From Sedimenticola sp. (GTDB lineage: Bacteria; Pseudomonadota; Gammaproteobacteria; Chromatiales; Chromatiaceae): a stretch of DNA of 8,006 nt. Below the pieces are notes generated by a model, which saw only the letters and a program-made list of their open reading frames with translations, did no database searches and was not told the origin of the DNA. How positions within the stretch are numbered: position 1 is the stretch's first letter; every line of letters starts with the position of its first letter. The stretch covers positions 1 through 8,006 of the forward strand of contig JALVUB010000140.1 in assembly GCA_027023915.1 (NCBI GenBank), read 5' to 3'. The position numbers and the translations under genes are program-made. This document shows, piece by piece, positions 1 through 7,072 of the stretch.

Positions 1-395
1 TCCATGTGCAGGCTGAAATCGAGAAGTGTTCCCTCCAGCCGCAGGTCGCTGTGCAACGCGGTTCCCGGCGGCACCACCGCGCGATAGAGTCCGCTGCGGC
101 TCAGCGTTTCCACCAGGATGGGTTGCAGCAGGCGGGTGGGGGCGTCGCTCCAGCGGCTGAAGGCAAAGCTGTTTTGGTCGATACCTTTTTCCGTGTAGAG
201 CATGCGGGTGGTGGCAAAGGGGCGGATGCTGGTGATGGACGCCATCTTCAACACCACCTGCTTTTTCGGTTGCAGAACTTTTGTCTTCGCCGGTGGCAAT
301 GGTCGCAGGGTATAGATCTTTGGCGCCGGCAGTTCCCGGGTGGCACAGCCGGCCACCAGCAACAAGCATCCAAGCAGCGCGAACAGACGATTCAT
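1..395 (-). CDS. ABC-type transport auxiliary lipoprotein, PqiC-like (3' part missing)
   Basis: This is the first 131 codons of an outer-membrane lipoprotein; the gene runs off the left edge. The N-terminus (MNRLFALLGCLLLVAGCATR) is a lipoprotein signal peptide with lipobox LVAGC, placing the lipidated cysteine at residue 17. After about 60 residues comes the family-typical stretch FAFSRWSDAP-TRLLQPILVETL, then SGLYRAVVPPG, which matches the auxiliary lipoprotein family (DUF330/PqiC) accompanying MCE transporters. In the Pqi system such lipoproteins sit at the outer membrane and receive the end of the MCE tunnel; the same role here is an inference. The ATG overlaps the stop of the MCE gene as ATGA (392-395), and a purine-rich AGAGGAA lies 8 nt upstream (404-410), so translation is probably coupled. 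A specific substrate cannot be assigned. Confidence 0.88.
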   Translation of the reverse strand, partial: MNRLFALLGCLLLVAGCATRELPAPKIYTLRPLPPAKTKVLQPKKQVVLKMASITSIRPFATTRMLYTEKGIDQNSFAFSRWSDAPTRLLQPILVETLSRSGLYRAVVPPGTALHSDLRLEGTLLDFSLHM

Positions 396-1306
396 TTGAA
401 CGCTTCCTCTCCAGGGCCGGGGCGGGGCTTGCTGCGGCTGAACAGCAGATCCCCCGGGTTGGACTGAAGCTTTTCCAGCGTCATCCGCAGCTCTTCCAGC
501 ACCAGGCCGAAATCGTCCGAGAGTGACTGGGCGATCTCCGATCCATGGGAAAGAATCTGGCGTGCTTCCTCTCCAAGCGGAATGTAGGTGCCGCGAATCT
601 CCCTTGAAAGCTGTTCCACTTCTTTGGAAGCGTCCTGTACGTCGTCGAACGCCTGCGAGACCTTTTCTTCCATGGAGATGGCGTTGTTCACCATCTGTCG
701 CAGGTTGTCCATCTGACGATCCAGCCCTTCCGCCACCCGCCGCACGCCGTGCATCATGGCTCTGGTGTCCTTCAGCAGGCCGGAGAAGTTGGCCAGGTTT
801 TCGTCGCTAAGAAGACGGTTGACGCGATCCAGCGCATCGGTGGATTTGTCCACCAGCGCGCTCAGGCCGACATCAAGACGGGTGAAGGTGGAGGGCGAGG
901 AGGGGATGGTGGGCGGCTCGCCGTTGACGGAGGGCTTGAGCAAGCGTGCGTTGCCCTTGCTGCCCATCAGCTCGATGTAGGCCAACCCAGTGATGCCGTG
1001 AAAACTGAGGGTGGCGTGAGTGTCCTCCTTGATGGGTGTGCCATGTCGGACCTGGAGCAGCAACCTCACCCGTTCCGGGTTATTGGGGTCCAGCTCGATC
1101 TTGGTGACATGGCCCACTTCCACGCCGCGATATTTTACCGAAGCGTTGGTGGTGAGGCCGGAAACCGATTCATCCATGAAGACCTGATAGGTGTCGTACT
1201 TCTCTTCGCCACCGTGCTGGGTCAGCCAGTAGGCGAAACCCAGCAGACCGGCGCCGAACAGAAGCACAAAGGCGCCCACCAGGGTGTAGTTTGCGTTACT
1301 GCCCAT
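392..1306 (-). CDS. MlaD-type MCE-domain periplasmic lipid-binding protein
   Basis: This 304-aa substrate-binding subunit belongs to an MCE lipid ABC transporter. It has one membrane anchor (about residues 8-28) and a single MCE domain (about 38-115, including SVKYRGVEVGHVTKIEL and GITGLAYIEL). A long predominantly helical, probably coiled-coil segment (about 150-285) follows, then the tail NPGDLLFSRSKPRPGPGEE, which resembles the conserved end of this family. MCE domains assemble as hexameric rings on the permease; the helical tails are thought to form a channel toward the outer membrane. Length is far above E. coli MlaD (about 180 aa), as expected for the type with an extended helical tail. 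The start is supported by AGGAG (1312-1316) 5 nt upstream of ATG, lying inside the ATPase gene, which overlaps by 11 bp. It is a paralogue or variant of MlaD, so no symbol is assigned. Confidence 0.93.
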   Translation of the reverse strand: MGSNANYTLVGAFVLLFGAGLLGFAYWLTQHGGEEKYDTYQVFMDESVSGLTTNASVKYRGVEVGHVTKIELDPNNPERVRLLLQVRHGTPIKEDTHATLSFHGITGLAYIELMGSKGNARLLKPSVNGEPPTIPSSPSTFTRLDVGLSALVDKSTDALDRVNRLLSDENLANFSGLLKDTRAMMHGVRRVAEGLDRQMDNLRQMVNNAISMEEKVSQAFDDVQDASKEVEQLSREIRGTYIPLGEEARQILSHGSEIAQSLSDDFGLVLEELRMTLEKLQSNPGDLLFSRSKPRPGPGEEAFK

Positions 1307-2078
1307 GTGCGCTCCTCAGGCGTCCCCGCGCGCCCCAGAAAAACTCCTTCACCACCGGGTGGGGTTGGCGGATCACCTCGTCCAGGGTGCCTTCAGCAAC
1401 CACCTTGCGGTCGCCCAGCACCGCAAAACGATCGACGATGGTGAAGATGGAGTCGAGATCGTGGGTCACCATCACCACCGTCAGTCCCAACATCTTTCTC
1501 AACTTGAGGATGAGCTGGTCGAAAGCCTCGGCGCTGATGGGGTCCAGGCCAGAGGTGGGCTCGTCCAGGAACAACAACTGCGGGTCCATCGCCAGCGCCC
1601 GTGCCAGGGCTGCTCTCTTCACCATGCCGCCGCTGAGCTGGGCGGGATAGAGATCGGCGGCCTTGTCTGGAAGCCCCACCAGGCGGATCTTCATGCGTGC
1701 CAGGCGGTCTATGACGTTTTTTGGCAGGCGGGTGTATTCACGCAGGGTCATGGCCACATTTTGGGCCACGGTGAGCGAAGAATAAAGAGCGCCCGCCTGG
1801 AAGAGCACGCCCCACTGCCGCCGCAACCAGGCGGCGTCGGCACGCGACAGGCTGGTGAGGTCGTGGCCGAGCACCCGGATGCTCCCACCTTGTGGGCGCA
1901 GCAGCAGGATCATTTCCCGCAGCAGGGTGGATTTGCCAGAACCGCTGCCTCCCATCAAACCATAGATTTCTCCCCGGCCCACGTTGAGGCTGACGCCGTC
2001 ATGAACAAGATTGGCGCCAAAACGGGTCACCAGGTCGCGCACCTGGATGACCGGTTCTTTTGGATCGTGGATAGCCAT
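1296..2078 (-). CDS. MlaF-type lipid ABC transporter ATP-binding protein
   Basis: This 260-aa cytoplasmic ATPase should power the MCE lipid transporter. All ABC motifs are intact: Walker A GGSGSGKST (43-51), Q-loop in VLFQAGALYSSLTV (Q94), signature LSGGM (148-152), Walker B QLLFLDEP with catalytic Glu173, D-loop SGLD, and H-loop His206 (VTHDLDS). The LSGGM signature and the LFQxGALYSSLTV Q-loop context are characteristic of the MlaF/Ttg2A subgroup. The gene starts 3 nt after the permease stop (2082) and its 3' end overlaps the MCE gene by 11 bp, so it is part of one operon. The Shine-Dalgarno sequence is weak (only GAAAG abutting the ATG), which suggests dependence on translation of the upstream gene. 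Family and role are secure; the transported lipid and the direction of transport are not visible. Confidence 0.95.
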   Translation of the reverse strand: MAIHDPKEPVIQVRDLVTRFGANLVHDGVSLNVGRGEIYGLMGGSGSGKSTLLREMILLLRPQGGSIRVLGHDLTSLSRADAAWLRRQWGVLFQAGALYSSLTVAQNVAMTLREYTRLPKNVIDRLARMKIRLVGLPDKAADLYPAQLSGGMVKRAALARALAMDPQLLFLDEPTSGLDPISAEAFDQLILKLRKMLGLTVVMVTHDLDSIFTIVDRFAVLGDRKVVAEGTLDEVIRQPHPVVKEFFWGARGRLRSAHGQ

Positions 2079-2081
2079 CTT

Positions 2082-3251
2082 TCAGATGCCCAGTTGCGTG
2101 AAGACCACGGAAAAAAGGGCGTCGCAGGCGATCACCAGAAAGATGCTGTTGACAACGCTCACCGTGGTGTAGTGACCGATGCTCTCGGTATTGTGTGACA
2201 CCTGAAAGCCACGGTAACAACCCACAACCGCAATCAGCCAGGCGAAAAAAGGCCCCTTGAAAATGCCGATCCAGTAGTGTTTCACCGCCACCACGCCGCG
2301 CAGCCGCTGGACAAACTCACCCCAGGAGATGCCGAGATGGAGGTGGGCCACCACCATGCCGCCGAGGATGCCGATGATGTCGGCGAAAAAGATCAAAAGC
2401 GGCAGGGCGATCATCAGCGCGAAAATTCGGGGAACCACCAGGAACTGCTGGGGGTCGAACCCCATGACACGCATGGCGTCGATCTCTTCGGTGATCTTCA
2501 TCACTCCGAGCTGGGCGGTGTAAGCCGAGCCGGTGCGCCCCGCCACCACGATGGCGGTGATGAGCGGCGCCAGTTCACGGGTGACCGCGATGCCGATCAT
2601 GTCCACAATGAAGATGTTGGCGCCGAATTTCTGCAACTGTACAGCGCCCTGGTAGGCGATGACCACGCCGATGAGAAAACTGGTCAGCGTGATGATCGGC
2701 AACGCCCTTACTCCCGCCTCTTCGATGTTGCGGGTGATGGCGCCGAAGCGGAGGCTGGCGGGGTGGAACAACGAATGCAGCAACACCACGGCGTTTTCGC
2801 CGAGAAAGGCGAGAAAGTTTTGAAAGCCGAGCAAAAAACCCACAGTGGCGCGACCCACTCCGGCAACCGGCCGCAACACCTTTCGAGGAGTTCCGGTTTT
2901 TCCGGTTTGAGGCAGGTTTTCCGTGACCAACTGCTCCAGTGCTTCCTGCTCCGGCGTCTGAAGAACTTCGGTGTTGCAGCCGCGCTGTTTAAGCAGGTTG
3001 CGGTGGTGAAGCAGAAGCATCATGCCGGCGGAGTCGATCTGTTCGATCGGGGTGAGATCCCAGGTGACGGCGCGGCCCTTGATGGTGTTGAGCTGGCGGG
3101 CCATGCGACCGGCCAGCTCTCCGAGCTGGGTGGCGGTCCATGAGCCTGTCGCCCGCAGCCGGCAGCGGTCTGTGTCGCACTCCACGGAAAGCCGTGCCGG
3201 AGTCGCCTGTTGAGGGGGAGGCTTTGCGTCCCGGGCCGCGTCGGCGGACAT
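2082..3251 (-). CDS. MlaE-family lipid ABC permease with N-terminal STAS domain
   Basis: This 389-aa inner-membrane permease carries a fused regulatory domain. Residues about 20-110 resemble a STAS domain (MlaB-like) with the conserved loop QIDSAGMMLLL (D73, S74, G76). Residues about 130-389 are the MlaE permease: several hydrophobic helices and the hallmark segment ELAPLITAIVVAGRTGSA followed by EEIDAMRVMGFDP (226-266), which contacts the ATPase. In E. coli the STAS partner MlaB is a separate protein that stabilises MlaF; here the fusion fixes a 1:1 ratio of STAS to permease (inference). A strong AGGAAGGA (3260-3267) lies 8 nt upstream of the ATG and supports this start. It is the first gene of the operon and begins 43 nt after the 3' end of tRNA-Arg, without a visible terminator between them. 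Confidence 0.95.
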   Translation of the reverse strand: MSADAARDAKPPPQQATPARLSVECDTDRCRLRATGSWTATQLGELAGRMARQLNTIKGRAVTWDLTPIEQIDSAGMMLLLHHRNLLKQRGCNTEVLQTPEQEALEQLVTENLPQTGKTGTPRKVLRPVAGVGRATVGFLLGFQNFLAFLGENAVVLLHSLFHPASLRFGAITRNIEEAGVRALPIITLTSFLIGVVIAYQGAVQLQKFGANIFIVDMIGIAVTRELAPLITAIVVAGRTGSAYTAQLGVMKITEEIDAMRVMGFDPQQFLVVPRIFALMIALPLLIFFADIIGILGGMVVAHLHLGISWGEFVQRLRGVVAVKHYWIGIFKGPFFAWLIAVVGCYRGFQVSHNTESIGHYTTVSVVNSIFLVIACDALFSVVFTQLGI

Positions 3252-3294
3252 GGCGTGATTCCTTCCTGGAGCAGTGGCGGATGGTGGATCGAAT

Positions 3295-3371
3295 TGGCCC
3301 GCCCCAGAGGATTCGAACCTCTGACCTCAGCCTCCGGAGGGCTGCGCTCTATCCAGCTGAGCTAGGGGCGG
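3295..3371 (-). tRNA. tRNA-Arg (anticodon CCG)
   Basis: A complete 77-nt cloverleaf is present with a genome-encoded CCA end (3295-3297). The acceptor stem CCGCCCC/GGGGCGG is fully paired. The D arm is GCTC/GAGC with loop AGCTGGATA, the anticodon stem is CAGCC/GGCTG with loop CTCCGGA, and the T arm is AGAGG-TTCGAAT-CCTCT. The anticodon CCG lies at 3335-3337 and reads CGG codons. Arginine identity elements A20 and C35 and a G discriminator base are present, and the body closely resembles E. coli tRNA-Arg(CCG). It is encoded on the same strand as, and just upstream of, the lipid-transport operon. Confidence 0.98.
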
Positions 3372-3388
3372 GAAGCAGTGGAAGCACA

Positions 3389-3394
3389 ATTATA
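3389..3394 (-). promoter_or_regulatory. -10 box of the tRNA-Arg promoter
   Basis: The minus strand reads a perfect TATAAT ending 17 nt before the mature tRNA 5' end, which would give a start point about 10 nt upstream of the tRNA. A matching -35 is weak: TTGAAG (14-nt spacer) and TTGCAA (20-nt spacer) are the nearest resemblances, neither at the ideal 17. The same promoter may serve the downstream lipid-transport operon, because no other promoter is apparent between the tRNA and its first gene. Confidence 0.6.
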
Positions 3395-3469
3395 CCTGAA
3401 AAAACGCGCTTCAATTGCAATGTGCCGACGGCTCTGCTCCAATGGTTTCTATTGATTTGTCATGGAATT

Positions 3470-3475
3470 GAGGAG
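3470..3475 (+). promoter_or_regulatory. Ribosome binding site of the SYLF-domain gene
   Basis: GAGGAG lies 6 nt before the ATG at 3482. It decides the start, because the reading frame stays open far upstream through the tRNA. The chosen start also gives a clean signal peptide. Confidence 0.85.
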
Positions 3476-3481
3476 AATGTG

Positions 3482-4051
3482 ATGAAAAAGCTTTTGTCCG
3501 TGGCCCTGTTTTCCCTTCTCACTCTTGCGGCCGGCATGGTGCGGGCGGATGAGTATCAGGATACCGTCCGCATGTTCAAACAGGCGGATGACAGCGCCGA
3601 TTTTTTTAATACCAGTTACGGTTATGCCGTCTTTCCCACCGTGGGCAAGGGAGGTATTTTGGTGGGAGGCGCCTATGGCGAGGGCCGGGTCTATGTTCAT
3701 GGTAAATATGTTGGCGATACAACGGTGACCCAGGTCTCCGTCGGTTTTCAGTTGGGTGGCCAGGCGTTCAGCGAAATCGTCTTTTTCCAGGACGAGCGGG
3801 CCTTCAGGGAGTTTGCCAGTGGTAATTTCGAGTTTGGCGCCGGCGCCGGCGTTGTGGTCATAACCGCCTCTGCAGAGGCTCAGGCCACCACAGCGGGCAG
3901 TTCGGCAACCCTGGCCGGTGGCAAGAACAACGCCAACACCAGGGGAAAGCACTACAACAAGGGCATGGCCACTTTCATCATTCCCAAAGGCGGCTTGATG
4001 TACGAAGCCAGCGTCAGCGGGCAGAAGTTTACCTATAAACCACGTAACTGA
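3482..4051 (+). CDS. Secreted lipid-binding SYLF-domain protein (YSC84/DUF500 family)
   Basis: This 189-aa exported protein opens with a signal peptide (MKKLLSVALFSLLTLAAGMV then RA-DE; likely cleavage after Ala22). There is no lipobox cysteine, so the product should be soluble in the periplasm or loosely membrane-associated. The rest is a SYLF domain: YGYAVFPTVGKGGILVGGAYGEG (about 46-68), QVSVGFQLGGQAFSEIVFF (84-102), SGNFEFGAGAGVV and the closing KGGLMYEASVSGQKFTYK. SYLF domains bind phospholipids in eukaryotes, and bacterial members are thought to do likewise; no enzyme activity is established. A weak candidate promoter (TTGCAA at 3415-3420 and TCCAAT at 3438-3443, 17-nt spacer, 4/6 matches each) precedes it. 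It faces away from the tRNA and lipid-transport operon and ends only 7 bp from the stop of pilR, which is transcribed toward it. Confidence 0.93.
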   Translation: MKKLLSVALFSLLTLAAGMVRADEYQDTVRMFKQADDSADFFNTSYGYAVFPTVGKGGILVGGAYGEGRVYVHGKYVGDTTVTQVSVGFQLGGQAFSEIVFFQDERAFREFASGNFEFGAGAGVVVITASAEAQATTAGSSATLAGGKNNANTRGKHYNKGMATFIIPKGGLMYEASVSGQKFTYKPRN

Positions 4052-4058
4052 GGTGGTG

Positions 4059-5444
4059 TCACTCCTCTTCCTCTTTGTCCAGCCCCAGCTTGGCCAGGCG
4101 GTAACGAAGGGAACGGAAGCTGATGCCGAGCCGTTTGGCGGCGGCGGTGCGGTTCCAGCGGGTGGCTTCCAGGGCTTCTTCCAAGGCTTTGCGTTCCATT
4201 CTTGCGAGATAGTCGTCCAGATTCTCGCCAGGCAGCAGGCCGGAGCCTCCCTTGATGGTTGGCGGCGCGCTGGTTGCTGAAAGGGGGCCAAGGTCGTCAG
4301 GGCGGATGACACCTTCATCGCACAGAGCAAAGGCGCGCTCCAGAAGGTTTTCCAGTTCGCGTACATTGCCGGGGAAGCTGTATTGCTGGAGCGTTTCCAG
4401 GGCTGTTTTTTCCATGCGGGGCAGAGGTTGCTGATAACGGCTGGAGATGGCATGCAGCAGGTGCTCCACCAGGTCGGGAATGTCTTCCGGTCGTTCGCGC
4501 AGGGGTGGCATGGTCAGCTCAATGACATTGAGGCGGTAAAAGAGATCCTGGCGGAACAGGCCCTGTTCCACCCGGGCGGCGAGATTCTGGTGGGTGGCGC
4601 TGACAATGCGTACATCCACAGGCAGCTCCCGGGTGGCGCCCACCGGTCGTATTCGTTTTTCCTGTATCGCCCGCAACAGTTTCACCTGCATGGAGAGGGG
4701 CAGATCGGCCACTTCATCCAAAAACAGGGTGCCTCCCTGGGCTTCCATGAACAGCCCTCGGTTGTCGGTCACCGCGCCGGTGAAGGCACCCTTGCGATGG
4801 CCGAAAAGCTCGCTTTCCATCAGCTCATGGGGGATGGCGCCGCAGTTGACCGCCACGAAAGGTTTGTCGGCGCGGGGGCCTGACTGGTGGATAAGGCGGG
4901 CCGCCAGCTCTTTGCCGGTGCCGGATTCGCCGGTGATATGCACCGGAGCCTGGCTGCGGGCCAGCTTGTCAATGAGACCACGAACGCGGGCCATGGCGGC
5001 GGAGCGACCCCGTAACGGGTTTTCTCCGGTTTTTTTTCTGGTCGCGCTTGCCGGGGCTGACTTGTTGAGCTTGAGAGCGGTTTTGACCATATTGCGCAGC
5101 ACGTCTAGGTCCACCGGCTTGGAAACGAAATCGAAAGCGCCGGCCTTGAGAGCCTCAACCGCTGTTTCCATGTTGCCGTGGGCGGTAATCATTGCCACCG
5201 GGGTACGCGGATAGTCGGCTGCGATTTCCCGCACCAGCTCAATGCCGTCGCCGTCGGGGAGTCTCATGTCCAGTAAACAGAGATCAAAATTTTCAGTGGC
5301 AAGCGCTTGCCGCGCTTCGGCCAGGGTGGCGGCGTTTGTGGTGCTCAACCCCATCTGGGCGAGAGTGATCTCCAGCAGCTCGCGGATGTCTGCTTCGTCA
5401 TCCACAATGAGGGCTTGGGGGCATTCCCTGGTCATTGCGTTCAT
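4059..5444 (-). CDS. pilR: PilR-type sigma-54-dependent response regulator
   Basis: This 461-aa NtrC-family transcription activator is the partner of PilS. In PilS-PilR systems it activates sigma-54 promoters of type IV pilin genes. The receiver domain (about 10-125) has D15/D16, phospho-acceptor D59 (LLDMRLPDGDG), T87 and K109. The AAA+ domain (about 143-375) has Walker A GESGTGKE (172-179), the sigma-54 contact loop GAFTGA (219-224), Walker B GGTLFLDE (237-244) and the FPGNVRELENLLERA segment. The Fis-type helix-turn-helix at the C-terminus (TAAAKRLGISFRSLRYRL, about 433-450) has the SFRxLRYRL wording typical of PilR. The tail ends in four glutamates. The ATG overlaps the pilS stop as ATGA (5441-5444), with AGGA (5453-5456) 8 nt upstream. 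PilR of Pseudomonas aeruginosa is similar in length. Another NtrC-type regulator is possible but less likely given the PilS neighbour. Confidence 0.93.
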   Translation of the reverse strand: MNAMTRECPQALIVDDEADIRELLEITLAQMGLSTTNAATLAEARQALATENFDLCLLDMRLPDGDGIELVREIAADYPRTPVAMITAHGNMETAVEALKAGAFDFVSKPVDLDVLRNMVKTALKLNKSAPASATRKKTGENPLRGRSAAMARVRGLIDKLARSQAPVHITGESGTGKELAARLIHQSGPRADKPFVAVNCGAIPHELMESELFGHRKGAFTGAVTDNRGLFMEAQGGTLFLDEVADLPLSMQVKLLRAIQEKRIRPVGATRELPVDVRIVSATHQNLAARVEQGLFRQDLFYRLNVIELTMPPLRERPEDIPDLVEHLLHAISSRYQQPLPRMEKTALETLQQYSFPGNVRELENLLERAFALCDEGVIRPDDLGPLSATSAPPTIKGGSGLLPGENLDDYLARMERKALEEALEATRWNRTAAAKRLGISFRSLRYRLAKLGLDKEEEE

Positions 5445-7072
5445 GACTGCGTTCCTGTTGCTTCGGGACCAAACCTGAGATGGAAACAGTTGCCGCCGGT
5501 GGGAATGGGGCGATAGCCGAGATGAACCCGGTTGGCATCACACAGCTCCTTGGCCAGATAGAGTCCCAGGCCGGTTCCCTGGTTGCTGGTGGTAAAAAAG
5601 GGGTCGAAGATCTTATCCACCACGCCGCTGGGTATCCACTTGCCGTTGTCTGTCACCTGCAGATAAGCGCTGCCGCTGGAATCGTCTATGCCGCCATGCA
5701 GGACGATCAGCAACTCGCTTTTCATTTCGTGCTGGTGTCGCACCGAGTTCTCCACCAGGATTTCCAAAACCTGCCGGATCTGCTGGGGGTCCAGGCGGAT
5801 TTCGATCTCTTCCGGGGGGGGCTGAACCTGGATCTGCTCCTTTTGCAGATGGTGGGTTTCGCGCATCTCCTCACCCAGCTCGTGTAGCCAGTGGCTGAGG
5901 AGAACCGACTTGGGCTGCGGGGTGCGTTGCCGGGAGAGCGACAGGATGTTTTCCACCACTTGGTTGAGACGGCGGGTGTTGCGGTCGATGATCTCCGTCA
6001 TGCGGCGTTCGGTGCCTTCAAGGGGCGATTCGCGCAGCAATTGATTGGCGTGACCTATGGCGCCCAGCGGGTTGCGGATCTCGTGCGCGATGCCGGCCAC
6101 CAAACGCCCGAGGGAGGCCAGTTTGAGTTGTTGCGCCTGAGCGGCGGCCCGGGAAGCGTCGTCGATGAAGGCCAACACTTGTGATCCGGTGTCCGGTCCC
6201 AGCCGTTGAAAGTTGGCCAGCAGATCCTTCGTCTGCGTTTGCGAGTGAATCTGATACTGCTTTGAGGTGGGCTGACGTCGCCACCGCTCCAGGGTCAGAG
6301 CAAGTTTGGGGTGGATCTTGTGCAGCAGGTCGCCTATGGCGGCCTTGGGACGGCCCAGCAGCTCCCAGGCGGCGTCGTTGAGTAGCTTGATGCGGTTCTG
6401 GTCGTCCACCACCACAACACCGGTTTGCAGCCGCTGAATCACCTGTTCGTTCAGAGCGGTGAGGTTACTGATGTCCCGGCCCTGCTGGCGAACCAGCCGT
6501 TCGGTGGCCTGGGCGCGATCCGCCAGCTCTACCGAAAGCACGGCCAAAGCGAAATAGGAAAGTCCCAGCAGCGCGGTGGTGAAATAGGCGGTATGGTGAC
6601 GCTGGCCGGTGGCTACCGAGAACACCTCTTCCGTCAGCACCGCTGCTGTTGCAATGCCAGCGGCGATAAGGGCACCGGTGCTGGAAAGCCCCTGACTGGC
6701 GAAGGCAATGGAGATGCCGAGAAGAATGCCCAACCCGGATCCGGGCCCGCCGGAGGTATGCATCAGCGTGGCGATCACCAGGCTGTCGACCACCACGGCA
6801 AAGAAATATTCGCTCTGAGTGTTGCCGGCGTCGAGAAAATCGATCAGCAGCGAGGCCAGGTTGAGAACCATGTAGGTGGCCAGGGTGAGCCAGTGGAGTT
6901 GCGGATCGTTGCGACCGAGAAAAGCTGGCCCGAGCCCCGTGAAAAAGCCGAACAACAGCCCGCTTGCAAGAACGAAGCGGTAGAACAGGTAGAGACGGAT
7001 CTGCCGTTTCCAGCGGTTGCCGGTTTCGGGGACGGTTGCCGGTCTTTCGGGCGCGGGATGCCGGAATATCAA
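5441..7072 (-). CDS. pilS: PilS-type sensor histidine kinase (TTG start)
   Basis: This 543-aa inner-membrane kinase would phosphorylate PilR. The N-terminal half has six hydrophobic segments (about 27-48, 58-80, 88-105, 110-128, 131-152, 161-183), as in P. aeruginosa PilS. A PAS-like sensor (about 205-305, GVVVVDDQNRIKLLNDAAWELLG) follows. The dimerisation domain has the phospho-acceptor H330 in AHEIRNPLGAI. The ATPase domain has the N box (ILVENSVRH, N442), G1 box, F box FDPFFTT and G2 box GTGLGLYLAKEL. The G1 box reads DNGKWIP where DNGPGIP is usual, so the second glycine is Trp479. Start: no ATG or GTG is suitably placed before the first membrane segment, while TTG at 7070-7072 has AGGAG 5 nt upstream and overlaps the previous stop as TTGA. 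A run of eight C on the coding strand (5814-5821) encodes Pro418-420. Confidence 0.93.
   Translation of the reverse strand: MIFRHPAPERPATVPETGNRWKRQIRLYLFYRFVLASGLLFGFFTGLGPAFLGRNDPQLHWLTLATYMVLNLASLLIDFLDAGNTQSEYFFAVVVDSLVIATLMHTSGGPGSGLGILLGISIAFASQGLSSTGALIAAGIATAAVLTEEVFSVATGQRHHTAYFTTALLGLSYFALAVLSVELADRAQATERLVRQQGRDISNLTALNEQVIQRLQTGVVVVDDQNRIKLLNDAAWELLGRPKAAIGDLLHKIHPKLALTLERWRRQPTSKQYQIHSQTQTKDLLANFQRLGPDTGSQVLAFIDDASRAAAQAQQLKLASLGRLVAGIAHEIRNPLGAIGHANQLLRESPLEGTERRMTEIIDRNTRRLNQVVENILSLSRQRTPQPKSVLLSHWLHELGEEMRETHHLQKEQIQVQPPPEEIEIRLDPQQIRQVLEILVENSVRHQHEMKSELLIVLHGGIDDSSGSAYLQVTDNGKWIPSGVVDKIFDPFFTTSNQGTGLGLYLAKELCDANRVHLGYRPIPTGGNCFHLRFGPEATGTQS

Noticed and set aside
1305..3143. 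Two long plus-strand open frames (about 290 codons each, 1305-2198 and 2277-3143) opposite the ATPase and permease genes
   Set aside because: They run antisense to well-conserved transporter genes, give low-complexity His/Gln/Gly-rich products with no recognisable domain, and are typical mirror frames of GC-rich coding DNA.
3295..3371. tRNA-Arg(CCG) as an integration site for a genomic island
   Set aside because: Arginine tRNA genes are often used this way, but no integrase, duplicated tRNA 3' end or composition shift is seen on either side.
3371..3386. Direct repeat GGAAGCA with 9-nt period, and a similar GCAGTGG on the other side of the tRNA (3270-3277)
   Set aside because: The repeats are too short and imperfect to support an operator or attachment-site claim.
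3477..3484. Overlapping ATGTGATG before the SYLF gene (a one-codon ATG-TGA minicistron)
   Set aside because: The first ATG is only 1 nt from the Shine-Dalgarno site, too close to be used efficiently; it is probably chance.
3449..4453. Minus-strand open frame of 334 codons spanning the SYLF gene and the end of pilR
   Set aside because: It crosses two genes with strong family matches in other frames, and its product resembles no family.
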